A stretch of 64,000 nt of DNA from Candidatus Dormiibacterota bacterium (GTDB taxonomy: Bacteria; Chloroflexota; Dormibacteria; Dormibacterales; Dormibacteraceae): positions 1 through 64,000 of the forward strand of contig CATPBK010000061.1 in the NCBI GenBank assembly GCA_955652705.1, given 5' to 3'. Below, in pieces: positions 1 through 8,338 of the stretch; position 1 is the first letter of the stretch; every line of letters begins with the position of its first letter. The translations under genes were made by a program, and so were the position numbers. The notes beneath the pieces are model-generated. The model did no database searches. It saw only the letters and a list, made by a program, of their open reading frames with translations, and was not told the DNA's origin.

Positions 1-12
1 CTCCCCCCCAGA

Positions 13-1311
13 ATGACGGTCGCGCCGGCCGACCTGCTGCGGGAGCTGATCCGGTTCGACACCAGCAACCCGCCTGGCAACGAGCGCGCCTGCATCGAGC
101 ACCTCGCGACGCAGCTGCGGGAGGCGGGGGTCGAGGCCCAGTTGTACGGCGCGCGGCCGGAGCGGCCCAACCTGGTCGCCCGCCTGGCGGGCGACGGCCG
201 GCGGCCCGGGCTGGTGCTCCAGGGCCACGTCGACGTCGTGACGACAGCCAACCAGAAGTGGACGCACCCCCCCTTCGAGGCCCGGATCGCCGAGGGCTTC
301 ATCTGGGGGCGCGGCGCCCTCGACATGAAGAACGGCGTGGCGATGATGGTCAGCGCCTTCCTGCGGGCCAAGCGCGATAACGTCGCCTTGCCTGGCGAGG
401 TGATCCTCTGCCTCCTCGCCGACGAGGAGGCGGGCGGCGTCGAAGGCGCGGAGTGGCTGGTGGAGAACCATTCGGAGCTTTTCCAGGGTGTGCGCTACAC
501 GATCGGCGAGGGCGGCGGCTACAGCTTCATGGCGGGCGGTCGCCGCTTTTACTCGGTCATGGTCTCGGAGAAGCGCGGCTGTCAGCTGAAAGTCACGCTC
601 CGCGGCCCGGGTGGCCACGGATCCCTGCCGATGCGCGGCGGGGCCATGGCCAAGCTCGGTCAGCTGCTGGTGAAGCTCGACTCCGGCCGGCTCCCCGTGC
701 ACGTCACGCCACCCGTTCGCCTGATGCTGGATGCGATGCGTGACAACCTCGGGGGCGAGCTGGGCGACCGCTATGGAGGCCTGCTCGACCCGGCTCGCGC
801 CGATGGCCTGCTCGACAGCATGGGCGCCGAGGGCCGGAGCTTCGACGCCATCCTCCACAACACCGTCAACGCGACGATCGTGGAAGGCGGCCTCAAGATC
901 AACGTGATCCCGAGCGCGGTCGCGGTCGAGCTCGACGGCCGGCTCCTGCCGGGCTTCGGGCCGGAGGACCTGATCTCGGAGCTGCGCGCCCTGATCGGCG
1001 AGGAGGCGGACATCGAGGTGCTGCGGCTCGGCCCAGCCCAACCTGAGCTGGACCTGAGCGGGCTCGAGGTCCTGTCCCAGATCCTGCGTGAGCTCGACCC
1101 CGAAGGCGTGCCGGTGCCCTACCTGGTCAGCGGCGCGACCGACGGGCGGCACTTCGCCCGCCTCGGCATCAGGACTTACGGGTTCACGCCGGTCCGGCTG
1201 CCCGATGGATTCGACGCCTGGGCCACGATCCACGACGCCGATGAGCGGATTCCGGTGGACGGGCTGGACCTCGGCGCGGAGGCGATTTACCAGGCGATCC
1301 TGCGCCTCTAA
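13..1311 (+). CDS. M20/M25/M40-family metallopeptidase (ArgE/DapE-like)
   Basis: Predicted 432-residue cytosolic zinc peptidase or deacylase of the M20 family, which removes acyl groups or amino acids from small N-acylated or peptide substrates. Metal-site motifs are in the usual order: GHVDVV near residue 70, GRGALDMKNG near 100, ADEEAGG near 140, then the dimerisation (lid) domain with GGHGSLP near 205, and a late GATDGRHF segment carrying the last metal-ligand region near 380. The length is normal for the family. The ATG lies 12 bases from the window edge, so upstream signals are not visible. Family is clear; substrate is unknown, and no arginine or lysine biosynthesis gene is adjacent to decide it. 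Confidence 0.88.
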   Translation: MTVAPADLLRELIRFDTSNPPGNERACIEHLATQLREAGVEAQLYGARPERPNLVARLAGDGRRPGLVLQGHVDVVTTANQKWTHPPFEARIAEGFIWGRGALDMKNGVAMMVSAFLRAKRDNVALPGEVILCLLADEEAGGVEGAEWLVENHSELFQGVRYTIGEGGGYSFMAGGRRFYSVMVSEKRGCQLKVTLRGPGGHGSLPMRGGAMAKLGQLLVKLDSGRLPVHVTPPVRLMLDAMRDNLGGELGDRYGGLLDPARADGLLDSMGAEGRSFDAILHNTVNATIVEGGLKINVIPSAVAVELDGRLLPGFGPEDLISELRALIGEEADIEVLRLGPAQPELDLSGLEVLSQILRELDPEGVPVPYLVSGATDGRHFARLGIRTYGFTPVRLPDGFDAWATIHDADERIPVDGLDLGAEAIYQAILRL

Positions 1312-1331
1312 CCGCGAGGTAGGTGCGCCCC

Positions 1332-1337
1332 TAGAAT
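1332..1337 (+). promoter_or_regulatory. -10 element of a probable leaderless promoter for the RDD gene
   Basis: TAGAAT lies 10 nt before the ATG at 1348. Transcription starting about 7-10 nt downstream would begin at or next to the start codon, leaving no room for a ribosome-binding site, and none is visible. The same TAnnnT spacing recurs before several other first genes in this window. Confidence 0.45.
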
Positions 1338-1347
1338 TCGCGGCGGG

Positions 1348-2052
1348 ATGGGCTACCAGGGGGAGTATTCTCCCGACGGTCGCTGGTGGTGGGACGGCTA
1401 CCGCTGGATCCCGGTCCCGCCGCCCGGGGGCGTTCTCTACCCGCAGCAACTGATCGCGTACGCGGGGTTCTGGATCCGCTTTTTTGCCTGGTTCATCGAT
1501 TGGGTGGTGCTTGGAGTGGCCGGCGTTGTCATCGGTTTCGTGCTTGGGGTGATGGCGGCTTTGCTTGGCTTTCGCGCAGGCCTCGGGGTGATCGCGTACG
1601 GGCTGGCCATTCTGGTCGGCTGGCTCTACTACAGCCTCTCTCACAGCTCTCGCGCGCAAGCCAGCCTCGGCATGATGGCGGCCGGGTTGAGCGTCGTCGG
1701 CGCCGACGGAATGCGGATTGGATTCGGCCGCGCGACGGGCCGTTATTTCGCGTCGCTGCTGTCCTGGCTGCTCTGCTACGTGGGCTATCTGATGATCGCC
1801 TTCACGGCGCGCCGCCAGGGCCTGCACGACCTGATCGCGAGCACCCACGTGGTGCGGGCCAGGCCGCGTCCGGGCCAGGCACTAATCGCTACTTATGGCG
1901 GACCCGCGAACATGGCGGCGGGTGTCACGGCGGCGGTGGCAGTCATCGCCATCCTGCTGCTCACGTCGGTGCTGGTCATCGTGATCTTGCTCACGATGGG
2001 CGGTCAGATCAAAAACGTCTTCTCGAACGTCGTCGTCGCGCTGAACAGTTAG
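1348..2052 (+). CDS. RDD-family membrane protein with N-terminal tryptophan-rich motif
   Basis: 234-residue integral membrane protein. Residues 1-30 carry a short W-rich segment (RWWWDGYRWIP) of the kind seen in DUF2510-like cytosolic headpieces. The RDD domain follows at about 33-165, starting YAGFWIRFFAWFIDW with the Arg and Asp residues that name the family, and with at least three hydrophobic helices. A final hydrophobic helix lies near 185-215 (VTAAVAVIAILLLTSVLVIVILL). RDD proteins are poorly characterised; some are linked to ion transport. It stands alone between a same-strand peptidase and a convergent gene whose stop it overlaps by 4 bases. Function unknown. Confidence 0.8.
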   Translation: MGYQGEYSPDGRWWWDGYRWIPVPPPGGVLYPQQLIAYAGFWIRFFAWFIDWVVLGVAGVVIGFVLGVMAALLGFRAGLGVIAYGLAILVGWLYYSLSHSSRAQASLGMMAAGLSVVGADGMRIGFGRATGRYFASLLSWLLCYVGYLMIAFTARRQGLHDLIASTHVVRARPRPGQALIATYGGPANMAAGVTAAVAVIAILLLTSVLVIVILLTMGGQIKNVFSNVVVALNS

Positions 2053-4139
2053 CCGGCGGCGACGAAGTCGAGGTCGTACTCGGCGCTGAGCGGCTGACCG
2101 TTGATGTCCGCCAGGCCGGTCGTCACCGCCAGTTTGTAATGTTCACCTAGCTGAAGGCCTGACGTGGTCACCGTGATCGCACGGTTGGCGTACGCCGTCT
2201 GAATCGAGGCAGGTTTCCCGTCGGCCCCGGTCAGAGCGACATTGCCGGCTACCGTCGCCGCGTTGAGGTCGCTGTCCAGGTAGACGGTTACGTGGCCTGG
2301 CTTCGTGACATCGACCGAAAGGACCGTCGGACCCTTGCCGAGGTCCCGCTGCGGGCCGGCCGTATCGGAGTCGATCAGCAGGAGACCTCTCGCGGGCTCT
2401 TTCACGACCGTCATCGTCTCGTCCAGGTAGGCGATCTCGGAGCCGTGCTTGGCGAGGACCAGGCGGACGACGTAGTGGAGCGTCGGAGTGCCCTCCAGGC
2501 CGACCTGGCTGGAAACGAAGAAGAACCGAGCCAGGCGCGGGTCCCCCGTCACCACCAAGCGGGACCCGCCGCCGAAGGCCTGCTTGCCGCTGTCATCGAG
2601 GAAAGCCAGCGCGGCTGTGGAGTCGCCTTTGACCCGGGCCGTCATGAAATCGGACACGACTTTGGCGCCCGCGTTGAGCGGCAGCCCGCTGCCGCCCGCC
2701 GAGCTGACCGTCGCGCTCGAGAGCGCGCCCTGGCGGAGGAACGCGAACGCGGTCGCGCTGCCCGCCCAGGCCGGGCCGCCGTACTCCTGCTGCGAGAGCT
2801 GTGTGAAACCGGTCCCGTCCGAGTGGACCGCCGCCAAGCCCGGCGCCAGGGTGACCAGCAGCAGATCCTGGGCCGACCAGGCGACCTCGGCGCCGTCGCG
2901 AATCGCGCTCGCCACCTGCGTCGCGGAGGAGCCGTCGGGCGTCGTCACCTGGAGACCGCCGCCCGCTACGTAAGCGACGTGGTTCGAGTCTGGCGCCCAG
3001 GTGATCGAGCCGGCCGTGCTCTGGTTCCAGGCTGTGACCTGCGGGGAGTTGAGGTTCAGAAGAACCGTGCGGCCCGCCGCGTTCCGGTAGATCAGATGGT
3101 TGCCGTCCGGCGCGGGGAAGGCCGCTTTGAAGGGCTCGGTGATGGTGGCGACAGGCGCTTGTCCGCCTGCCGGGTAGATGTTCGAGCCGCGGAGTTCGAG
3201 AGCCTTGGAGCCCTGGAAGAAGATCGCGTCGGCGGAGGCATTGTCGAGCACGCTGACGGACCCGTCCGGGGCAACCGTCTGCACCTTGCCGGCGCTGTCG
3301 AAGACGACGCCGCCGGTCGGCGCGACCGCGGCCAGGGTGACCTGCGGGTGCAGGGTCCGGTAACCGGTTCCATCCGCGCCGATCGCGTCGAGGTCGCCGT
3401 TGGGCGCCAGGTAGTAGAGCGTCTTCGCGTCAGGCGACCAGCCCACGACCTTGGCCGTCGGACTGGCCAGCTGCTTCTCGCCGGTGATGGCCGGCGCCTG
3501 GGGTGTGGCGCTGGGGCTGGGTTGGGGCGGCGGGGAAGGCGCGGGCGCGGTGAGCACCAGGATCGTCTTGGCCTCGCCAAGAGTCTGGCCCTTCGGGTTG
3601 GCGGCGGCGGCGGCGATGGTTACGTGGTACTGCGTGTTGGGCGCCAGCTCGTTGCCGACCGGCTGGATCAGCAGGTTGTTGCCCTGCCAGGTGTAAGACA
3701 CCTGCGTGGCGGGTTGGATGCTGATGGAGCTTTCGACGGACCGGTGGTCCATCGGCTGGTTGAAGCTCAGCGTGATCGGCCGGGCCGGGTCGATCGCCGC
3801 CGTGGGCCGGGTATCGGTCGTGACCACCACCGTGGAGGGGTAGGCCGGGTTCAACAGCTGCACGAAGAAGACGCCGAGCAGGACCGCCCCCACGGCAGCC
3901 GCGGCGAGCGCGAATGCCGAAGGCCGGAAGAGGCCGCTCAGCCAGCCGCCACCCTGCCGGCGGTTGGAGCGCTCGAACGCCTGGGTCAAGAGGCGGCGCC
4001 GAAGGTCCGAACGGAAGGCCGGGTCCAGCGGCGGCTCGCGCAGCTGGGACGAACGCAGGATGGCGGCGAACCGCTCCAGCTGAGGATCGTTGTCGAAGAC
4101 CTCGTCGAGGTCGGGGTCGGGAGGCAGCCGCCGGCTCAT
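2049..4139 (-). CDS. Membrane-anchored protein with Ig-like and beta-propeller domains, partner of the ECF sigma factor
   Basis: 696 residues. An N-terminal cytosolic part of about 75 residues (EVFDNDPQLERFAAILRSS...) precedes one transmembrane helix near 78-98 (SAFALAAAAVGAVLLGVFFVQLL). The exported part starts with a Big_5/Ig-like domain (TRPTAAIDPARPITLSFNQPMD, about 110-205), then a Pro-rich linker near 205-220, a region with beta-propeller-like repeats (WSPDAKTLYYLAPNGDLDAI, WAPDSNHVAYVAGGG) and a C-terminal Ig-like domain. The start overlaps the sigma-factor stop by 4 bases (ATGA), so the two are translationally coupled. Topology and pairing suggest a transmembrane anti-sigma or sensor. 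No zinc-finger anti-sigma motif is seen, so that role is inference. Confidence 0.72.
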   Translation of the reverse strand: MSRRLPPDPDLDEVFDNDPQLERFAAILRSSQLREPPLDPAFRSDLRRRLLTQAFERSNRRQGGGWLSGLFRPSAFALAAAAVGAVLLGVFFVQLLNPAYPSTVVVTTDTRPTAAIDPARPITLSFNQPMDHRSVESSISIQPATQVSYTWQGNNLLIQPVGNELAPNTQYHVTIAAAAANPKGQTLGEAKTILVLTAPAPSPPPQPSPSATPQAPAITGEKQLASPTAKVVGWSPDAKTLYYLAPNGDLDAIGADGTGYRTLHPQVTLAAVAPTGGVVFDSAGKVQTVAPDGSVSVLDNASADAIFFQGSKALELRGSNIYPAGGQAPVATITEPFKAAFPAPDGNHLIYRNAAGRTVLLNLNSPQVTAWNQSTAGSITWAPDSNHVAYVAGGGLQVTTPDGSSATQVASAIRDGAEVAWSAQDLLLVTLAPGLAAVHSDGTGFTQLSQQEYGGPAWAGSATAFAFLRQGALSSATVSSAGGSGLPLNAGAKVVSDFMTARVKGDSTAALAFLDDSGKQAFGGGSRLVVTGDPRLARFFFVSSQVGLEGTPTLHYVVRLVLAKHGSEIAYLDETMTVVKEPARGLLLIDSDTAGPQRDLGKGPTVLSVDVTKPGHVTVYLDSDLNAATVAGNVALTGADGKPASIQTAYANRAITVTTSGLQLGEHYKLAVTTGLADINGQPLSAEYDLDFVAAG

Positions 4140-4690
4140 CGCGCCGCCCCCGGGACGAGAGTCCCCCGAATGCGCGTCATGCCGCGGTGGATGAGCAGCT
4201 TGACGGCACCTTCCGTCTTGCCCATCACGGCGGCGATGTCGGAGATCTTCAGGTCCTCCTGGAACTTCAAAACGATCGCGGTGCGCTGGGGCGCCGGCAG
4301 CTTCTCGACGATGGCCCAGACCTGTCGCACCTCGTCGCGGCGGACGGCCAGGTCCTCCAGGCTGGGCCCGGCCGTGCCGATATCGTGCATCTCGTCGATG
4401 TCGACGGTCGGGCGGCTGGAGCGGTAGCGATCGGCGACGGTGTTGACGGCGATCTGGTAAAGCCAGGCCGCGAACGGACGTCCCGTGTCCTGATAACGCG
4501 GGATGCCCTTCAAGGCCTTGATGAAGACATCAGAGGTGACGTCCTCAGCCGCGGTCTGGTCTCTCATCCTCGAAAACACGAACCTGTAGATCTGGTGGAA
4601 ATAGCGGTCGTAAAGCTCTCCAAAGGCGCCCGGGTCCGTTTTGGCCCGCTCGACGAGCGACCGCTCGTCGGGCAAGGGGCGCGAACTCAT
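4136..4690 (-). CDS. ECF-family RNA polymerase sigma factor
   Basis: 184-residue group IV sigma factor. Region 2 spans about residues 20-85 (ELYDRYFHQIYRFVFSRM, then AEDVTSDVFIKALKGI and PFAAWLYQIAVN). Region 4 spans about 125-178, with the helix-turn-helix LKISDIAAVMGKTEGAVKLLIHRG. It should redirect RNA polymerase to a small regulon, probably including its own operon. It is transcribed divergently from the purine operon and overlaps its membrane partner by 4 bases. The family is unmistakable; the ECF subgroup was not assigned. Confidence 0.93.
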   Translation of the reverse strand: MSSRPLPDERSLVERAKTDPGAFGELYDRYFHQIYRFVFSRMRDQTAAEDVTSDVFIKALKGIPRYQDTGRPFAAWLYQIAVNTVADRYRSSRPTVDIDEMHDIGTAGPSLEDLAVRRDEVRQVWAIVEKLPAPQRTAIVLKFQEDLKISDIAAVMGKTEGAVKLLIHRGMTRIRGTLVPGAAR

Positions 4691-4764
4691 GCGACGCTAA
4701 TTGCTCGATATCGCCGGTTCAACGCGAGGGGCGCTCTGCCGGTTACGGGGGCTGGCACCCGGCA

Positions 4765-4795
4765 ATTATCCTCAGGCCCCGGCGGCCGCTTTCAA
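4765..4795 (-). promoter_or_regulatory. Candidate promoter of the ECF sigma operon
   Basis: On the minus strand TTGAAA (4790-4795) and GATAAT (4765-4770) are separated by 19 bases, a little longer than ideal. The sigma-factor ATG lies about 75 bases downstream of the -10. The 4691-4911 gap thus holds divergent promoters for this operon and for purB. Confidence 0.4.
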
Positions 4796-4857
4796 GGCCA
4801 CATCTTGTGGATGGAGACGCTGCTAACCGCAAGATCTGGACCACCGATTCGGTCGGC

Positions 4858-4863
4858 TATAAT
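4858..4863 (+). promoter_or_regulatory. -10 box of the purine operon promoter
   Basis: A perfect TATAAT sits 48 nt before the purB ATG at 4912. No good -35 is visible about 17 bases upstream, where the sequence is CTGGAC-like. It is the only consensus -10 found ahead of the 20-kb co-directional block. Its position also argues that purB starts at 4912 and not at the in-frame upstream ATG at 4807. Confidence 0.55.
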
Positions 4864-4911
4864 CCGAAGTCGCCCGCCAGGCCCTTCCCGCGTGAGGTAT
4901 CCGTCCCCCCG

Positions 4912-6213
4912 ATGATCGAGCGCTACTCCCCCGTCGAGATGCGGGAGATCTGGTCGGACAGCAGGCGGTTTCGGCACTGGCTCGACATCGAGGTCCTCGT
5001 CTGCGAGGCCTGGTCCGAGCTTGGCAAAGTCCCGCCCGCGGCCCTTCCGAAGATCCGCGCCGCGAGCTTTGACGTGGACCGGATCAAGGAGGTCGAGGAC
5101 CGGGTCGGCCACGACGTGATCGCGTTCCTGACCGTGGTCGGCGAGTCGATCGGGCCGGATGCCAGGTACGTGCACATCGGGCTGACCAGCTCTGACCTCC
5201 TGGACACCGCCCTGGCGCTTCAGGTGCGGGGCGCCGCCGACCTGATGCTCGCCGACCTGGGCAAGCTGCGGGAAGCCTGCCTGGAGCTGGCGATCAAGCA
5301 CCGGCGGACCCTGATGGCGGGCCGCACGCACGGCGTCCACGCCGAGCCCATCACGTTCGGCTTCAAGGTGGCCGGCTGGGTCGCCGAGCTGGACCGGGAG
5401 ATCGGGCGTCTGGAGGCGGCGCGGCGGGACGCCTCGGTGGGCAAGTTGAGCGGGGTCGTCGGGACTCACGCCACCATCCCACCGGAGATCGAGGAGACCG
5501 TGATGCGCGGTCTTGACCTCGAGGTCGATCCCGTGAGCTCCCAGGTCGTCAGTCGCGACCGCCACTCCAACTTCTTGAACGTGCTGGCTCTCGTGGGCGG
5601 CACGCTCGAGCGGATCGCGCTCGAGATCCGGCACCTGCAGCGCACCGAGGTGGGCGAGGCCTACGAGCCCTTCGGCCGCCAGCAGAAGGGCTCATCGGCG
5701 ATGCCGCACAAGCGCAATCCGGTCCTCTGCGAGCGCATCTGCGGGCTCGCCCGCGTGGTGCGCGGCTACGCCGCCACCGGCCTCGAAAACCTCGCCCTCT
5801 GGCACGAACGCGACATCAGTCACTCCTCGGCCGAGCGGGTCGTCTTTCCCGACGCCTGCGCCCTTGTCGACTACATGACGCGCGAGCTGCGGCGCGTGGT
5901 CGCGGGCCTGGAAGTGCGCCCGGAGCGGATGCTGGCCAACCTCGAGATGGGCGGCGGCGTCGTCTACTCGCAGCGTGTTCTGCTGGCGCTGGTGGAGAGC
6001 GGCCTCGCCCGCGACGACGCCTACGCCATAGTGCAGTCGGCGGCCATGCGGGCGTTGAATGGCGACGGCGGCTTTCGCCAGAACCTGGAGGCTAACTCGA
6101 TCGTCGCCGAAAGGCTGGAGCAGCTCGGTAGCCTTTTCGACCCGGAGCACTTCCTGAAGCACATCGACGTGGCCTTCGACCGCTTGCAGCTGGGATCCCG
6201 CGCGGCTCGGTGA
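4912..6213 (+). CDS. purB: Adenylosuccinate lyase
   Basis: 433-residue fumarase/aspartase-superfamily enzyme. It cleaves SAICAR to AICAR and adenylosuccinate to AMP, both with release of fumarate. Seen: TSSDLLDTA near 100 (catalytic His region H-x-G-x-T-S-S-D), AGRTHGVHAEP near 145 with the second catalytic His, and the family signature SSAMPHKRNP near 265. The start MIERYSPVEMREIW was chosen because it matches usual purB N-termini and lies downstream of the TATAAT. It is the first gene of the pur cluster and overlaps purC by 4 bases (GTGA). Confidence 0.96.
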   Translation: MIERYSPVEMREIWSDSRRFRHWLDIEVLVCEAWSELGKVPPAALPKIRAASFDVDRIKEVEDRVGHDVIAFLTVVGESIGPDARYVHIGLTSSDLLDTALALQVRGAADLMLADLGKLREACLELAIKHRRTLMAGRTHGVHAEPITFGFKVAGWVAELDREIGRLEAARRDASVGKLSGVVGTHATIPPEIEETVMRGLDLEVDPVSSQVVSRDRHSNFLNVLALVGGTLERIALEIRHLQRTEVGEAYEPFGRQQKGSSAMPHKRNPVLCERICGLARVVRGYAATGLENLALWHERDISHSSAERVVFPDACALVDYMTRELRRVVAGLEVRPERMLANLEMGGGVVYSQRVLLALVESGLARDDAYAIVQSAAMRALNGDGGFRQNLEANSIVAERLEQLGSLFDPEHFLKHIDVAFDRLQLGSRAAR

Positions 6214-7145
6214 ATCCGGGACCCGCCGTGCTCACCACCGCTCTCGACCTGCCCGTGTTCGCCCGCGGCAAGGTCCGCGACACCTATGAGCTCGCCGACG
6301 GCAGGCTCCTGATGGTCGCCACCGACCGCATCTCCGCCTTCGACGTCGTGCTCCCCAATGGCATCCCTGACAAGGGCAAGGTGCTGACGCAGCTCTCGAT
6401 CTGGTGGTTCTCGCAGACGCACTCCTTCCAGGAGAACCACCTCGTCTCCGGCATGGTCCCCGATCTGCCGGCCGCCTTGAAGGATCGGCGGGACGAGCTG
6501 GTGGGGCGCTTCATGATCGTGCGCAAGGCCGAGCGAATCGACTTCGAGTGCGTCGTCCGCGGCTATCTGGCCGGCAGCGCCTGGGCAGAGTACAAGGAGG
6601 CGGGCACGATGGCCGGGGAGCCACTGCCGAAGGGCCTCCAGGAGTCCGACCGGCTTCCGGAGCCCATTTTCACGCCCGCCACGAAGGCCGACGCCGGCCA
6701 CGACGAGAACATCACCTTCAGCAAGATGCGGAAGGCTGTCGGCGCCAAGGTCGCCGATCAGGTCAAGGAGGCTAGCCTCGGCCTCTACAAGTTCGCGGCG
6801 GACGCGGCCGAGAAGCGGGGCCTGATTCTGGCCGACACGAAGTTCGAGTTCGGGCTCCTGAACGACCGCCTGATCCTGATCGACGAAGCGCTCACGCCTG
6901 ACAGCTCGCGCTACTGGGACCGAGCGGCCTGGCGGCCAGGCACGGCGCCGCCCTCCTTTGACAAGCAGTTCGTGCGCGACTGGCTGAACCGGTCGGGCTG
7001 GGACCACAAGCCGCCCGGGCCCGAGCTGCCAGAGGATGTGGTCAAGCGCACGCGCGACCTCTATCTGAGCGCTTACAAGCAGATCTCCGGGCGTGATCTT
7101 TTCTACAAGGAGAAGGACCGTTGGTTAACTACCTGGCCACTGTAG
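6210..7145 (+). CDS. purC: Phosphoribosylaminoimidazole-succinocarboxamide synthase (SAICAR synthetase)
   Basis: 311 residues, the longer single-domain form. It joins CAIR and aspartate with ATP to give SAICAR. Seen: GKVRDTYEL near 19 (nucleotide-binding strand), DRISAFDVVLPNGIPDKG near 35-52, ECVVRGYLAGSAW near 112, and the late DEALTPDSSRYW near 226, all classical PurC motifs. The GTG start overlaps the purB stop; an in-frame GTG seven codons later is possible. Its tail overlaps purS by 25 bases. Confidence 0.95.
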   Translation: MNPGPAVLTTALDLPVFARGKVRDTYELADGRLLMVATDRISAFDVVLPNGIPDKGKVLTQLSIWWFSQTHSFQENHLVSGMVPDLPAALKDRRDELVGRFMIVRKAERIDFECVVRGYLAGSAWAEYKEAGTMAGEPLPKGLQESDRLPEPIFTPATKADAGHDENITFSKMRKAVGAKVADQVKEASLGLYKFAADAAEKRGLILADTKFEFGLLNDRLILIDEALTPDSSRYWDRAAWRPGTAPPSFDKQFVRDWLNRSGWDHKPPGPELPEDVVKRTRDLYLSAYKQISGRDLFYKEKDRWLTTWPL

Positions 7146-7399
7146 TGGTGACGTTGAAGCAGGTCGTCAACGACCCGCAGGGGTTGACCGTGAGGAGCGG
7201 GCTGCGTCAGCTCGGCTTCGAGGAGGTCGATGAAGTCCGCGTCGGCAAGCACATCGAGGTCCGGCTCAGCGCCGAAAACGAGAAGGCGGCCCGGGCCCGG
7301 GTCTCCGAGATGTGTCGAAAGCTGCTCGCGAACCACGTGATCGAGGACGTCCGCTTCCAGGTCGAACAGCAGGACGCGCAGGTGGGCGCGAGCCGGTGA
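7121..7399 (+). CDS. purS: Phosphoribosylformylglycinamidine synthase subunit PurS
   Basis: 92-residue small subunit of the three-part FGAM synthase, which bridges PurQ and PurL and allows ammonia transfer. The sequence shows the PurS pattern: VVVTLKQVVNDPQG, then L-x-x-LGF-x-x-V-x-x-VRVGKHIEV. A TTG start at 7121 is chosen because AAGGAG at 7107-7112 is spaced 8 bases from it. It overlaps purC and shares a GTGA overlap with purQ. Confidence 0.93.
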   Translation: MVNYLATVVVTLKQVVNDPQGLTVRSGLRQLGFEEVDEVRVGKHIEVRLSAENEKAARARVSEMCRKLLANHVIEDVRFQVEQQDAQVGASR

Positions 7400-8103
7400 A
7401 ATTCGGCGTCGTCGTTTTCCCGGGCACGTGGTCGGACCGCGACTGCGGCCAGGTGATCGAGCAGGTGCTCGGCGCCGAGGTGCGCTTCCTCTGGCACAAG
7501 GACCGCGACCTCCAGGGCTGCGACTGCGTCATCCTGCCGGGCGGCTTCAGCTACGGCGACCACCTCCGCTGCGGCGCCCTCGCGCGCTTCTCGCCGGTGA
7601 TGGAATCGGTGGTCACGTTCGCCGAGCATGGCGGGCTGGTCTGGGGCATTTGCAACGGCTTCCAGGTCCTCTGCGAGACGGGGCTCCTGCCGGGCGCGCT
7701 GATCCGCAACGATGTTTGCGAGTTCCGGTGCGAGCCGGTGCACCTCTTCGTGGAGCGTGCCGACCTCATTTACACGGCCAACCTCGACCGCGGCGCCGTG
7801 CTCGAGGTCCCGATCTCGCACGGTGAGGGCAACTACTTCGCCGACGCGGCGACGCTCTCCCAGATCGAGCAGAACGGGCAGGTCGTCTTCCGCTACTGCC
7901 AACCGGACGGGCTGGTGGTCCCGGCGGCCAACCCGAACGGCTCCCTGCACAACATCGCCGGCATCGTCAACGAGGCGGGCAACGTGCTCGGCATGATGCC
8001 TCACCCGGAACGCTGCGCCGAAGCCGAGCTGGGCGGCGAGGACGGCCTGAAGCTTTTCAACTCCGTGCTCGACTCCATGCGCGAAGTCCTGGTCGCCTCG
8101 TGA
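7396..8103 (+). CDS. purQ: Phosphoribosylformylglycinamidine synthase subunit PurQ
   Basis: 235-residue class I glutamine amidotransferase that supplies ammonia to PurL. Seen: [10 protein letters not shown] near the N-terminus, the nucleophile in [11 protein letters not shown] near residue 87, and [12 protein letters not shown] with the catalytic His/Glu near 200. Start is the GTG at 7396, overlapping the purS stop as GTGA; an upstream in-frame ATG would overlap purS by about 90 bases and adds no recognisable sequence. It is followed by a 235-base spacer, unlike the tight junctions before it. Confidence 0.95.
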   Translation: MKFGVVVFPGTWSDRDCGQVIEQVLGAEVRFLWHKDRDLQGCDCVILPGGFSYGDHLRCGALARFSPVMESVVTFAEHGGLVWGICNGFQVLCETGLLPGALIRNDVCEFRCEPVHLFVERADLIYTANLDRGAVLEVPISHGEGNYFADAATLSQIEQNGQVVFRYCQPDGLVVPAANPNGSLHNIAGIVNEAGNVLGMMPHPERCAEAELGGEDGLKLFNSVLDSMREVLVAS

Positions 8104-8338
8104 CTCCTCCTCGCCTTCGCCGCATCATGGCTGCGCTTTTACCGGGGGGCTCCGCCCCCCCGGCAACGCCGGCCTCAAGGCTCCGGCTCGGCTCCGCTCG
8201 CCCGCCGAGGGCGGCCTTGACCCAGGCGGCGCGTCGCGCTCCGCGCGCCACTGCCCCGGTTCCGCCGCACTCGCGGCCGCCCCTGGCCTTCGGCCGGGGC
8301 CCCGATCCAGCATCCACGAATGCCCCGAGGCAACTGGG
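8104..8338 (+). repeat. GC-rich structured spacer between purQ and purL
   Basis: No coding function is seen. It contains a G6/C7 hairpin at 8142-8163 (CCGGGGGGC, loop TCC, then the complement) and an inverted repeat TCAAGGC (8175-8181) / GCCTTGA (8214-8220). Size and composition resemble the other ~200-base spacers in this block. Sequence similarity to them is limited to short strings such as CGGCTCGGCTC, so family membership is uncertain. Confidence 0.4.

Noticed and set aside
4807-4911. Upstream ATG extending purB by 35 codons
   Set aside because: The extension covers the TATAAT box and is not purB-like; the N-terminus MIERYSPVEM at 4912 is typical.
8104-8338. Calling the purQ-purL spacer a firm member of the ~200-bp repeat families
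   Set aside because: Only short GC strings are shared and the inverted ends are weak; reported as a structured spacer only.
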